64,000 nucleotides of DNA from Cytophagaceae bacterium. GTDB taxonomy: Bacteria; Bacteroidota; Bacteroidia; Cytophagales; Flexibacteraceae. The DNA lies in contig CANGYH010000003.1 of assembly GCA_947458545.1 (NCBI GenBank), positions 1 to 64,000 of the forward strand, written 5' to 3'. Of the stretch, positions 7,471-15,558 are shown one piece after another (the stretch's first letter is position 1; the number at the start of each line of letters is the position of its first letter). A program made the translations under genes and the position numbers. The notes below the pieces were generated by a model. That model made no database searches, was not told the origin of the DNA, and saw only the letters and a program-made list of their open reading frames with translations.

Positions 7471-8655
7471 ATGGACAAGAAAGAAGTCGTCATCGTATCC
7501 GCCGTGCGCACCCCGATGGGCAGCTTTGGCGGTTCACTTGCAGGTATCTCTGCTGTAGAGCTGGGCGCCATCGCCCTCAAAGGTGCCCTGGAGAAGGCCG
7601 GCATTGCCGCCAGCCAGGTACAAGAGGTATACATGGGCAACGTATGCCAGGCCAACGTGGGCCAAAACCCAGCCAAGCAAGTGAGCCTGGCAGCCGGCCT
7701 GCCTGCCCATGTGCCTTGCACCACCATCAACAAAGTTTGTGCTTCTGGCACCAAGGCCATCATGCTGGCGGCCCAGAGCATCCAGCTCGGCCTGGCCGAC
7801 GTGGTGGCCGCAGGCGGCTTCGAGAGCATGAGCCAGGTGCCGTACTACGTGCCCCGGGCCCGCTTCGGCTACAAGTACGGCTCGGCCCAGTTGGTTGACG
7901 GCCTGGAGCGCGATGGCCTGGAAGACGTCTATCAGAAAAAGGCCATGGGCGTCTTTGCCGATGCCACTGCTAAAGAGTACGGCATCAGCCGTGAGGCTCA
8001 GGACACGTTTGCCATTGACAGCTACAAGAAGAGCCAGGCCTCTGGCGAAGCCGGCCTGTTTGCGGCTGAGATCGTGCCGGTGCTCATTCCGCAAAAGAAG
8101 GGCGAGCCCAAGGCCATCGCTACGGACGAGGAGCCTGCCAATGTCTTCTTCGACAAGATTCCCGGCCTGCGCCCGGCCTTTACCCCAGACGGCACCGTGA
8201 CGGCGGCCAATGCCTCTACCATCAACGATGGGGGCGCGGCCTTAATCTTGATGTCGGCCGCCAAGGCCCAAGAGCTGGGCCTGAAGCCCCTGGCCAAAAT
8301 CGCCGCCTTTGCCGACTACGAGCAAGAGCCCGAGCGCTTCACCACGGCCCCCGTCGGGGCCATGCAAAAGGCCTTGGAGCGCGCCGGCATCGGCCTAGAG
8401 CAGGTGGACTACATGGAGATCAACGAGGCCTTCGCCGTCGTACCCCTGGCCGTGGGCCAATTGATGGGTGCAGATATGGCCAAGGTGAACGTCCGCGGTG
8501 GTGCCGTATCGCTGGGCCACCCGCTGGGCTGCTCGGGCGCGCGCATCGTCACGACGCTTACGCACATCCTCAACAGCAACGGCGGCCGCTACGGCCTGGC
8601 CGGCATCTGCAACGGCGGCGGCGGCGCCAGTGCCCTGCTGCTGGAGAAAGCCTAA
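7471..8655 (+). CDS. Acetyl-CoA C-acetyltransferase (thiolase)
   Basis: A 394-residue thiolase that condenses two acetyl-CoA to acetoacetyl-CoA or runs the reverse, in fatty-acid, amino-acid or ketone-body metabolism. The nucleophilic Cys is at about residue 90 (NKVCASG), followed by the family's NEAFA, the His-containing GGAVSLGHPLGCSGAR and the C-terminal CNGGGGASA with the second catalytic Cys. Length is normal. The ATG at 7471 gives the canonical N terminus MDKKEVVIVSAVRTP. It stands alone, with a strong terminator at 8678. Substrate chain length cannot be told from sequence. Confidence 0.95.
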   Translation: MDKKEVVIVSAVRTPMGSFGGSLAGISAVELGAIALKGALEKAGIAASQVQEVYMGNVCQANVGQNPAKQVSLAAGLPAHVPCTTINKVCASGTKAIMLAAQSIQLGLADVVAAGGFESMSQVPYYVPRARFGYKYGSAQLVDGLERDGLEDVYQKKAMGVFADATAKEYGISREAQDTFAIDSYKKSQASGEAGLFAAEIVPVLIPQKKGEPKAIATDEEPANVFFDKIPGLRPAFTPDGTVTAANASTINDGGAALILMSAAKAQELGLKPLAKIAAFADYEQEPERFTTAPVGAMQKALERAGIGLEQVDYMEINEAFAVVPLAVGQLMGADMAKVNVRGGAVSLGHPLGCSGARIVTTLTHILNSNGGRYGLAGICNGGGGASALLLEKA

Positions 8656-8677
8656 TCGTCTGGCCCCCGCGCCATTG

Positions 8678-8711
8678 GCCGCACCCTCAGGAATGAGGGT
8701 GCGGCTTTTTT
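8678..8711 (+). terminator. Rho-independent terminator after thiolase
   Basis: GCCGCACCCTC (8678-8688) and GAGGGTGCGGC pair perfectly over 11 bp around a 6-base loop and are followed by six T. The first HipB-type operator begins two bases later. Confidence 0.9.
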
Positions 8712-8712
8712 G

Positions 8713-8848
8713 TACCCGTTTGGGTATAAATTAGTAGGGGCTATCTATTTGTATACCTGATTGGGTATAATTTAGGTCATTTCTGCTTGATTGTACCCGT
8801 TCGGGTATAGTATTTTTGTATTGAGTATTTTGTATACCTGTTCGGGTA
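8713..8848 (+). promoter_or_regulatory. Four phased operators upstream of hipBST
   Basis: The dyad TACCYGNNYGGGTA, with near-exact arms, occurs four times: 8713-8726, 8754-8767, 8794-8807 and 8835-8848. Start-to-start spacings are 41, 40 and 41 bases, close to four helical turns, so bound dimers would lie on one face of the DNA. A TATTTTTG -7 box (8811-8818) lies between operators 3 and 4. E. coli HipB also binds several dyads of TATCC-N8-GGATA type upstream of hipBA, so autoregulation by the first gene product is the natural reading. Confidence 0.85.
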
Positions 8849-8871
8849 TAAAAATCGTTTTACAAGCAGCT

Positions 8872-9084
8872 ATGCAAACTTCCTTAAGCCAATTTGTAAC
8901 CAAGCAGCGCAAGGCTTTGGGGCTTACCCAACCCGAGCTGGCCGCGCAAAGCGGGCTTGGGCTTCGCTTCATTCGTGAGGTAGAGGCAGGCAAGCCTACG
9001 CTTCGGTTAGACAAAGTCAATCAGTTGCTGGCTTTCTGGGGCCATACGCTGGTGCCAGAACCTTTACCCAGACATCAGCCATGA
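8872..9084 (+). CDS. hipB: HipB-like HTH antitoxin/autorepressor
   Basis: A 70-residue XRE-family protein whose helix-turn-helix spans about residues 17-40 (LGLTQPELAAQSGLGLRFI), as in HipB. It should bind the four upstream dyads and repress the operon. The ATG at 8872 is chosen because an upstream in-frame TTG at 8791 overlaps operator 3. The stop overlaps the next start by ATGA (9081-9084), coupling it to hipS. Together with the next two genes it forms the hipB-hipS-hipT order of tripartite HipBST toxin-antitoxin systems. Confidence 0.85.
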   Translation: MQTSLSQFVTKQRKALGLTQPELAAQSGLGLRFIREVEAGKPTLRLDKVNQLLAFWGHTLVPEPLPRHQP

Positions 9085-9422
9085 GCCGGAAAGCCATCGT
9101 TTGGTACAAGCAACTGCGGGCAGGCCTGCTGGAGGAGCTGCCTGATAGTTACCGCTTTAGCTACCTGCCCGAATACCTGGCCCACCCAGACGCCAAACCC
9201 ATCAGCGTTACGCTGCCCCTTGCTACACCCGTGGTACAGACCCGGCAGTTGCACCCGTTCTTCGACGGATTGATACCTGAAGGCTGGCTGCTGGCCGTAG
9301 CCCAAGAGACTTGGAAACTGAGTCGCTTGGATCGTATGGGCGCGCTGCTGGCAGCCTGTAGAGACTGTATAGGAGCCGTCGGTATAGAAGATTGTTCTGA
9401 CCCCGAACCCGAGACCGTATGA
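9081..9422 (+). CDS. hipS: HipS-like protein (HipA N-terminal domain as separate gene)
   Basis: This 113-residue protein corresponds to the N-terminal subdomain of HipA: a short beta-rich domain with the family words VWYK, FSYLPEYL and HPFFDGLIPEGWL. In HipBST systems this domain is split from the kinase and acts as the direct antitoxin. Start and stop overlap hipB and hipT by four bases each, so the three proteins should be made together. The gene is not a truncated hipA: both reading frames are intact and the kinase has its own start. Confidence 0.82.
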   Translation: MSRKAIVWYKQLRAGLLEELPDSYRFSYLPEYLAHPDAKPISVTLPLATPVVQTRQLHPFFDGLIPEGWLLAVAQETWKLSRLDRMGALLAACRDCIGAVGIEDCSDPEPETV

Positions 9423-10369
9423 ACCCCTGCCTGGTATGCCTGCAACCGCTTGGTATGGCCGATTTGCCTGACTACCATACCCGCTGTGCCAAGGCGCTCT
9501 TCGGCAAAGCGGGTGTGCCTGTACTGGCCATAGACAAGGCCAGCCTTAAGGATATGGCCGCCAAACTGCTGTCGGCACGCAGCGCCGTCACGGGCGTGCA
9601 GGCCAAGCTGTCGCTGCAGCTCGAAAAGGTGGGCAACTCCCAACGGCTCACTGTCTTAGAGGCAGGCGGACGCTACATCCTGAAGCCCCAAACGCCCCAC
9701 TTTGCCCAACTGCCAGAGAACGAGCACCTGACTATGCTGTTGGCCAAGCCCATGGGTCTGCCTACGGCCCAGTTTGGCCTCGTAAAGCTGGCAGACCAGT
9801 CGCTGGCCTACCTTACCCTGAGGATGGATCGTACCCCGGCAGGCCAAAAGCTCGATATGGAGGACCTGGCCCAGGTAACCGAAACGCCCACCGACCAGAA
9901 GTACCGCAGCAGTATAGAGAAAGTGGCCAAGGCCATAGCCGCATACTCTGCAGTACCAGGCCAAGACAAGCTAAACCTGTATCTGCTGCTGCTCCATAAC
10001 TTCTTGACGGGCAACGCAGACATGCACCTCAAGAACTTCTCGGTGCTAGAGACGCCTCTGGGGCTACGGATGGCCCCCGCCTACGACTTGGTTAATACCC
10101 GCCTGGCCATGCCCAGCGATAAGGAGGTGTTTGCCATGCCCTTACGCGGCAAAAAGAGCAAGTTCAAACCCGACGACCTCCTCACCTACCTGCCCACCGA
10201 GGTGCTGGGCCTGCCCCCCAAGGTGGCTGCCGTGGCCCAGCGCAAGGTGCAGGCCGCCCTGCCCCAATGGCCGGGCCTGATAGCCGCCTCTTTCTTGAGC
10301 GAGGAGCGCAAAGAAGCCTACTTGGAGCTGCTGCAAGCCCGCACCGCCGAGCTGGGCTGGAGCCTCTGA
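9419..10369 (+). CDS. hipT: HipT-like serine/threonine kinase toxin
   Basis: A 316-residue HipA-family kinase lacking the N-terminal subdomain, which is the preceding gene. The nucleotide-binding loop is AVTGVQAKLSL, the catalytic loop GNADMHLKN gives Asp at about 201, Lys 205 and Asn 206, and the metal-binding Asp is about 223 in APAYDL. HipA and HipT kinases phosphorylate aminoacyl-tRNA synthetases and stop translation. The Ser residues that HipT autophosphorylates in its Gly-rich loop appear here as Ala and Thr, so regulation may differ. The N terminus has CLVC and HTRC cysteine pairs that could bind a metal. Confidence 0.85.
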   Translation: MNPCLVCLQPLGMADLPDYHTRCAKALFGKAGVPVLAIDKASLKDMAAKLLSARSAVTGVQAKLSLQLEKVGNSQRLTVLEAGGRYILKPQTPHFAQLPENEHLTMLLAKPMGLPTAQFGLVKLADQSLAYLTLRMDRTPAGQKLDMEDLAQVTETPTDQKYRSSIEKVAKAIAAYSAVPGQDKLNLYLLLLHNFLTGNADMHLKNFSVLETPLGLRMAPAYDLVNTRLAMPSDKEVFAMPLRGKKSKFKPDDLLTYLPTEVLGLPPKVAAVAQRKVQAALPQWPGLIAASFLSEERKEAYLELLQARTAELGWSL

Positions 10370-10412
10370 AAACCCGGCCCGTAGGCGGAACCGAAATATC
10401 CACGTTTGTCGT

Positions 10413-10420
10413 TACATTTG
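10413..10420 (+). promoter_or_regulatory. Possible -7 box (TACATTTG) upstream of HNH gene
   Basis: TACATTTG fits the -7 consensus and would give a leader of about 180 bases for the HNH gene at 10603. A small hairpin around CCGCC...GGCGG (about 10489-10512) lies in that leader. Assignment is by motif alone. Confidence 0.35.
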
Positions 10421-10602
10421 AGCACCAACCTCCTGATCCGTACGGACTTGACGCCGATGCATCTGCCAGCCGCAACAGCTCTTTCTGCCCGCCTTCTAGA
10501 GGGCAGGCGGCCGTACGTTCTGTTCATGCCACAGTTTTTTTACCATCGCCTGCACCACAAGCATAGGTGTAGGCAAGTCTAGCCAAAGCACCACCATTCG
10601 TT

Positions 10603-11106
10603 ATGGGAAAAAAGGTACTTGTCCTCAATGCCGACTTCAGCGCCATCACCGTTTGCAGCGTACCCAAAGCTTTCTTGCTGGTGTACCTCAACAAGGCCGA
10701 ACTCGTCACCGAAAGCGGAAGCGCACGTTTGCGCACCGTTAGAGACAGCTACCCCCTTCCCAGTGTCATCCGGCTGCACCACTACGTCCATATACCCTAT
10801 CGCAACGGAGTAGTGCTTAACCGGCAAAACATCTTTAAGCGCGACGGCGGCCACTGCGTCTATTGCGGCTCGGGCCGAGACCTGACGCTAGACCATGTGC
10901 ACCCCCGCAGCCGCGGCGGCAAAACCAGCTGGGACAACCTGGCCACCGCCTGCAAAACCTGCAACAGCCGCAAAGGAGACCTAACCCCGGAAGAGGCCGA
11001 GATGCCCATGCGCCAGCGCCCCTTCAAGCCCAGCTTCGTCATGTTTCTGCGCGACTTTGCCGACAAAGTCAGCGAGGATTGGTCGTATTATTTGGGGCAG
11101 CGGTAA
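10603..11106 (+). CDS. HNH endonuclease
   Basis: A 167-residue HNH nuclease. The zinc-binding pair CVYCG at about residue 86 and CKTCN at about residue 120 bracket the HNH core LTLDHVHPRSRGGKTSWDN, with His-Asn-His-type catalytic residues intact. Small stand-alone proteins of this kind are widespread in Bacteroidota chromosomes, and their substrate is mostly unknown; DNA repair or defence roles are possible. No methyltransferase is adjacent. It ends against a long perfect palindrome shared with the convergent AMP nucleosidase gene. Confidence 0.85.
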   Translation: MGKKVLVLNADFSAITVCSVPKAFLLVYLNKAELVTESGSARLRTVRDSYPLPSVIRLHHYVHIPYRNGVVLNRQNIFKRDGGHCVYCGSGRDLTLDHVHPRSRGGKTSWDNLATACKTCNSRKGDLTPEEAEMPMRQRPFKPSFVMFLRDFADKVSEDWSYYLGQR

Positions 11107-11121
11107 GCCCCAGTATATGGA

Positions 11122-11174
11122 GGCTCATTAACGACAAAGCCAACCCTTGAGGTTGGCTTTGTCGTTAATGAGCC
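11122..11174. terminator. 24-bp perfect palindrome, probable bidirectional terminator
   Basis: GGCTCATTAACGACAAAGCC (start 11122) and its exact complement form a perfect 24-bp stem around the loop CTTGA. It sits between convergent genes, so it can stop transcription from both sides, though neither side has a classic long T run. The stem is far longer than needed for termination. Confidence 0.7.
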
Positions 11175-11187
11175 GCTTGGGTTTAAC

Positions 11188-11958
11188 TTACTCAAAAATC
11201 AAGTGCTTTACCGACTCGCCCCGCTCGGCCAGCTCGGTGAGGGCGTCTATGCCCAGGGCCAGGTGCTGCTGCACGTATTTGGCCGTCACGGTCTTGTCTG
11301 AGGCGGCCGTTTTCACGCCGTCGGGCTCCATCGGGTTGTCTGATACGAGCAGCAGGGCCCCGTGCGGAATGGAGTTGGCAAACCCCACCACAAAGATGGT
11401 GGCCGTCTCCATGTCGATGGCCATGGCGCGGATGTCGCGCAGGTATTGTTTAAACTTCTCGTCGTGCTCCCACACGCGGCGGTTGGTGGTGTAGACGGTG
11501 CCGGTCCAATAGTCCAGCTCGGCCTTTTTGATGGCCGACGACACGGCCCGCTGCAGGCGGAACGACGGCAGGGCAGGTACCTCGGGCGGCAGGTAGTCGT
11601 TGCTGGTGCCCTCGCCGCGGATGGCGGCAATGGGCAGAATCAGGTCTCCGATGCGGGTCTTCTTGAGGCCCCCGCATTTGCCCAAAAACAGCACTGCCTT
11701 CGGCATAATGGCCGAGAGCAGGTCCATACACGTAGCCGCCATGGCCGACCCCATGCCGAAGTTGATGATTGAGATCTGGCCTGCCGTGGCTACCTGCATG
11801 GGCTTACCCTTTCCCTGCACCTCTACCCCAAAGCGCTCGGCAAACATGTCCACATAGTTGTGGAAGTTGGTCAGCAGGATGTAGGGTGCAAAGTCCTCTA
11901 GCGCTACCCCAGTGTAGCGGGGCAGCCAGTCTTGTACGATTTGCTCTTTTGTGGTCAT
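11188..11958 (-). CDS. amn: AMP nucleosidase
   Basis: A 256-residue nucleoside-phosphorylase-fold enzyme that hydrolyses AMP to adenine and ribose 5-phosphate. The phosphorylase-fold core includes INFGMGSA, LFLGKCGGL and the substrate-binding AIDMETAT with the Met-Glu pair typical of purine-handling members; RRVWEHDEKF fits the short AMP nucleosidase form common in Bacteroidota, which lacks the long N-terminal regulatory domain of the E. coli enzyme. It faces left, 39 bases downstream of aroE, and ends at the palindrome shared with the HNH gene. Confidence 0.88.
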   Translation of the reverse strand: MTTKEQIVQDWLPRYTGVALEDFAPYILLTNFHNYVDMFAERFGVEVQGKGKPMQVATAGQISIINFGMGSAMAATCMDLLSAIMPKAVLFLGKCGGLKKTRIGDLILPIAAIRGEGTSNDYLPPEVPALPSFRLQRAVSSAIKKAELDYWTGTVYTTNRRVWEHDEKFKQYLRDIRAMAIDMETATIFVVGFANSIPHGALLLVSDNPMEPDGVKTAASDKTVTAKYVQQHLALGIDALTELAERGESVKHLIFE

Positions 11959-11997
11959 GGCACCAAAGGTAGTGCAGGCGGGTTGGGCTGCAAGGGT

Positions 11998-12756
11998 TCA
12001 GAGAGATTGCTGCCAAATTTCCCAGGCGGCCTCGGCTTGGGCGTGCAGCATGGGCAGGCCGTTCTGCACGGGGCAGCCCTGGGCGGCGCAAAGGGTCATA
12101 AACCGTGTCTGGGCCGGGTTATAGACCAGGTCGTAGCAAAGGGTGTCGGGCGTTAGTTCGGTGTAGGGTAGGGGCAGGGCAGTCTCTACGTCGGGGTGCA
12201 TGCCCAAGGGGGTGGTTTGTACCACAAGGTCGTATATGCCCAAGGTGCCTGGCAGCGCGTCGTAGGGCAGCCAGCGCTGGCCGGTGATATCTGTGCCTGC
12301 CCGCCGGGCCGCCACCCGAAAGGCTACCCCGCGCAGGCGCAGTGCCACCTGCACGGCTTGGCTGGCTCCCCCCGCCCCGACTATCAGGGCTTTGCGCGGC
12401 ATTGAACGCCCCAGCTCTACCAGCCAGGTATCCAGCGTCTGGCCAAAGCCCAGCACATCAGTGTTGTACCCTCTGAGCCTCCCGCCTGGCATCCGCACCA
12501 CTGTATTGACGGCCCCGGCCTCGGCAGCCAGCGGGTCTAGCGCGGTGCAGTAGGCCCGCACCGCCGTCTTGTAGGGAATCGTCACGTTGAGCCCCAGCAA
12601 GTCGGGCTGCTGGGCCAGCAAGGTGGGCAGCTCCGCCACGTCGGCCAGCTCGTAAAGGTCGTATCGGTGGGGCAGACCTAGCCGGTCAAACTTCTCTGAG
12701 AAGTAGCTCTTAGAGAAGCTGTGGCCCAGCTTGCGCCCTATCAGCCCGAACTGCAT
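11998..12756 (-). CDS. aroE: Shikimate dehydrogenase
   Basis: A 252-residue NADP-dependent shikimate dehydrogenase of the aromatic amino-acid pathway. The N terminus FGLIGRKLGHSFSKSYF carries the substrate-binding Ser residues; LGLNVTIPYKTAV contains the catalytic Lys; NTDVLGF holds the catalytic Asp; and VGAGGASQAV is the dinucleotide loop. Length is slightly below the usual 270. It precedes amn on the same strand with a gap of 39 bases, so co-transcription is possible. Confidence 0.93.
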   Translation of the reverse strand: MQFGLIGRKLGHSFSKSYFSEKFDRLGLPHRYDLYELADVAELPTLLAQQPDLLGLNVTIPYKTAVRAYCTALDPLAAEAGAVNTVVRMPGGRLRGYNTDVLGFGQTLDTWLVELGRSMPRKALIVGAGGASQAVQVALRLRGVAFRVAARRAGTDITGQRWLPYDALPGTLGIYDLVVQTTPLGMHPDVETALPLPYTELTPDTLCYDLVYNPAQTRFMTLCAAQGCPVQNGLPMLHAQAEAAWEIWQQSL

Positions 12757-12777
12757 GGCCGCAAAGATGGCCTACCC

Positions 12778-12785
12778 TAGCTTTG
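12778..12785 (+). promoter_or_regulatory. -7 box (TAGCTTTG) of PIG-V-like gene
   Basis: TAGCTTTG ends seven bases before the ATG at 12793, predicting a leader of only a few bases. It overlaps the upstream side of divergent aroE. Confidence 0.6.
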
Positions 12786-12792
12786 CCTCCCC

Positions 12793-13941
12793 ATGCTGAA
12801 GCACTACCCCCTGGCTCTGGCTCCAATGGCCTGCCACCTTGCGCTGGTGGCGGCAGGTGCATGCCTGGGGCGCTACGGCCTGCCCCACGCGCCAGACTGG
12901 GGTGCCCTGCAAAGCCCGGCCATCGCCCAGGCCCCTGCCTGGATGCAGCCCCTGCTGCAATGGGACGCCCACTGGTACACCCAGATTGCCGCCGAGGGCT
13001 ACAACCCCAAGTCGGCGGCGTTCTTTCCGCTGATGCCCGTGCTGGCTGCGCTGCTGGCCGAGGCTACGGGCCTGCCCGTGGCTGCCGCCGGGTGGCTGCT
13101 GGGCAATGTCTGCGGCATTCTGGCCTTGCTGGTAGCCCCGGCAGCCTTTGCCCCATATCTGGAGCGCCGCCTGGCCGTGCGCGCCACTTGGCTGTTGGCC
13201 CTGCTGCCCACCTCATTTTACCTCAACACCTTCTACACCGAGCCGCTCTTTTTGCTCTGCACGCTGGCCGCGTTCTACTACGCTCCACAGGGGCGGGTAT
13301 GGCCTACGGCTCTGGCCACCGTAGGCGCAACCTTGACACGCAACACCGGCCTGGCCCTGCTCTTGTGGGTGGGCCAGGCCCTCATTGTGCGGTACCGCCG
13401 ACAGGGCCTCAGCCTCAAGCTTGGCCTAACCGGGGTAGCTGCCCTGGCCTTGCCCGCGGCCGGGTTGGGTTTGTTTATGCTCTTTGGCCAGGCCGCTTTT
13501 TACGACCCGCTGGCCTTCGTTACGGCGCAGGCCTCTTTTGGCAGACAGGCCTGCTGGCCCGGCACGGGCCTTTGGCTGGGGCTGCGGCAGCTGGCGGCCT
13601 GGGGCTTTGTGCCGACGGCGGGGCGGCTGTTTCTGTTTTTGGGCGTAGCCCTGCAGGGGGCGGCCCTGCTGGCCTGGGCAACCATTGCGCGCCAGGCTTG
13701 GCGGCAGCCGCTATGGCGCTGGGGCTGCGGGCTGGCGGCCGTCTGGCTGTTGGTACCGCTCACCTCCTGCATGGCCACAGACCCGCTACAGAGCATATCG
13801 CGCTATGTGCTGGTAAATGTGCCATTGTACCTGGCCGTCTCTCTGCTGCCTACGCGTGCCTATCTCTTATGGTGCCTGGCCAGCGCCCTGGGACTGCTGC
13901 TGGCTACAGCCCTCTTTGCCCAGGGGTGGTGGGTAGCCTAG
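12793..13941 (+). CDS. PIG-V-like polytopic mannosyltransferase (probable)
   Basis: A 382-residue membrane protein with about ten hydrophobic segments. The first extramembrane loop has WDAHWYTQIAAEGY followed by AFFPLMP, and a later segment has SFYLNTFYTEPLFLL; these are hallmark words of the PIG-V/GT-C glycosyltransferase family, with the Asp in WDAHW a likely catalytic residue. GT-C enzymes move sugars from lipid-phosphate donors across or at the membrane. The acceptor is not evident here. It stands alone between aroE and leucine dehydrogenase. Confidence 0.72.
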   Translation: MLKHYPLALAPMACHLALVAAGACLGRYGLPHAPDWGALQSPAIAQAPAWMQPLLQWDAHWYTQIAAEGYNPKSAAFFPLMPVLAALLAEATGLPVAAAGWLLGNVCGILALLVAPAAFAPYLERRLAVRATWLLALLPTSFYLNTFYTEPLFLLCTLAAFYYAPQGRVWPTALATVGATLTRNTGLALLLWVGQALIVRYRRQGLSLKLGLTGVAALALPAAGLGLFMLFGQAAFYDPLAFVTAQASFGRQACWPGTGLWLGLRQLAAWGFVPTAGRLFLFLGVALQGAALLAWATIARQAWRQPLWRWGCGLAAVWLLVPLTSCMATDPLQSISRYVLVNVPLYLAVSLLPTRAYLLWCLASALGLLLATALFAQGWWVA

Positions 13942-14337
13942 CTGGGGCTACGCCGGGCCAAAAAATACCCAGCCGTCTAACTTTTTTATGTTTGGCGAAG
14001 GGTTGTTGTAGTAAAACAATATTTGGCCCAAGCGGCTTATTTGCCTAACGAAAGTTGGCAAGCCTGGCGTAAGGCGGTGCGTGTGCCCAGGCCACGGTCT
14101 GTGGGTGCAGATGGGCTGCCCAGGCAGACCCTTGCAAGAGCGAATGTAGGCCTGCTAACTTTCCCTTTACATTGCGCGGCAAGGTGGCGGCTACGGGCCG
14201 ACGCCTGCGCCCAAACAAGGTTGCGGCTTGTGGCGTAATTACACCAACACCCTGGCATACAGCAGGCCTTTGGCCGGCTGCCGGTGGTGCCTCACACACT
14301 TTCTTTCAACGCTTTTTTACCCCGCTTGCGCGCAGTT
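13942..14337. other. Intergenic region before leucine dehydrogenase
   Basis: No convincing gene in about 400 bases. A TATGTTTG box at 13987-13994 fits the -7 consensus but would leave a 340-base leader. Frames that cross this stretch lack family similarity and look like G+C-rich artefacts. An in-frame GTG at 14284 would extend the next protein by 18 residues without family support. Confidence 0.5.
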
Positions 14338-15435
14338 ATGGTAGCAACCGAGGACCTACTCCCCGCCGTGGCCGACAACGCCCTTTTCGAGCAGATACAA
14401 ACGATGGGCCACGAGTCCGTTGTTTTCTGCTCAGACCCCGACACTGGCCTCAAGGCCATCATCGGTATCCATAGCACTGTGCTTGGGCCTGCCCTGGGTG
14501 GCTTGCGCTTCTGGCACTACGAGCGAGACGCCGATGCCGTAACGGATGTGCTGCGCCTCGCGCGCGGGATGAGCCTCAAGAACTCGGCCGCAGGCCTGGG
14601 GCTGGGCGGTGGCAAGGCCGTCATCATCGGAGACCCTGCCAAGATCAAGTCGCCCGCGCTGCTGCGCCGCTTTGGCGAGTTTGTAGAGGGCCAGGCTGGC
14701 CGCTACATCACGGCAGAAGACGTCGGCACCACCACGGCCGACATCACCTACATCCGCGAAAAAACCAAGCACGCCACCGGCATCCCCGAGGAGATGGGCG
14801 GCAGCGGAGACCCGTCGCCCTTCACGGCCATGGGGGTCTATCTGTCCATGAAAGCCTCTGCCAAGCACGTCTATGGCACCGATAGCCTGCAAGGCCGCAC
14901 CGTAGCCTTGCAAGGTGCTGGCCACGTAGGCACCTACCTGGCAGAGTCTCTCCAGAAAGAGGGGGCTAAGCTCATCATCTCAGACTACTTTGCTGATCGT
15001 GCCGAGAAGCTGGCCAAGCATGTAGGCGGCACCGTGGTAGGCACCAACGAGATCTACGACGTGGCGGCCGATATCTACGCCCCCTGCGCGCTGGGTGCTA
15101 CCCTCAACACGGACACCATTGCCCGCCTGCGCGTGGCCATCGTCTGCGGAGCGGCCAATAACCAGCTTGCCGACGAGGCCCTGCACGGCCAAATGATCAA
15201 AGACCGGGGCATCCTATATGCGCCAGACTTTGTCATCAACGCAGGCGGCGTCATCAACGTCTATCAAGAGATCCTCGGCTACGACCGGGCCAAGGCCACC
15301 CAAAAGGTAGAGACCCTCTACCCCACCTTGCTCAACCTCTACGCCCAGGCCGAGGCTGCCGGCATCACCACCCACCAGGCCGCCTTGCAAATGGCCATGG
15401 ACCGTATCCAAAAGGCCAAGGCCGCCAAAGCCTAA
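14338..15435 (+). CDS. Leucine dehydrogenase (Glu/Leu/Phe/Val family)
   Basis: A 365-residue NAD-dependent amino-acid dehydrogenase that deaminates branched-chain amino acids. ALGGLRFW and GMSLKNSAAGLGLGGGKAVI contain the substrate and catalytic lysines (about 81 and 93); the Rossmann loop is LQGAGHVGTYLAE. Length matches leucine dehydrogenases (about 364) and is shorter than glutamate dehydrogenase. The ATG at 14338 gives the standard N terminus. It ends at a strong terminator. Confidence 0.9.
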   Translation: MVATEDLLPAVADNALFEQIQTMGHESVVFCSDPDTGLKAIIGIHSTVLGPALGGLRFWHYERDADAVTDVLRLARGMSLKNSAAGLGLGGGKAVIIGDPAKIKSPALLRRFGEFVEGQAGRYITAEDVGTTTADITYIREKTKHATGIPEEMGGSGDPSPFTAMGVYLSMKASAKHVYGTDSLQGRTVALQGAGHVGTYLAESLQKEGAKLIISDYFADRAEKLAKHVGGTVVGTNEIYDVAADIYAPCALGATLNTDTIARLRVAIVCGAANNQLADEALHGQMIKDRGILYAPDFVINAGGVINVYQEILGYDRAKATQKVETLYPTLLNLYAQAEAAGITTHQAALQMAMDRIQKAKAAKA

Positions 15436-15450
15436 GCCTGCTGCCCATAC

Positions 15451-15484
15451 CAAAAGCCCCGGCCTCCACCGGGGCTTTTGTTTG
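15451..15484 (+). terminator. Terminator after leucine dehydrogenase
   Basis: CAAAAGCCCCGG and CCGGGGCTTTTG pair over 12 bp around a 6-base loop, followed by a short T-rich tail. Confidence 0.85.
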
Positions 15485-15513
15485 ACTGGCCAGAGCCCTT
15501 CTGCCAGGCCGCG

Positions 15514-15521
15514 TATCTTTG
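15514..15521 (+). promoter_or_regulatory. -7 box (TATCTTTG) of SPT-like gene
   Basis: TATCTTTG matches the consensus TAnnTTTG and lies 37 bases before the proposed GTG start at 15559. Confidence 0.6.
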
Positions 15522-15558
15522 TAATCCCACTTATTTGTACTAAACACAGGCGTTCACC

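Noticed and set aside
9081-10369. Frameshifted or broken hipA
   Set aside because: Both parts have their own start codons with ATGA overlap, and their sizes match the split hipS-hipT arrangement.
12783-14048. Long overlapping frame (421 codons) in the same strand as the PIG-V-like gene
   Set aside because: It is a frame-shifted shadow of a G+C-rich gene; it is rich in Pro, Arg and Gly and has no membrane pattern or family similarity.
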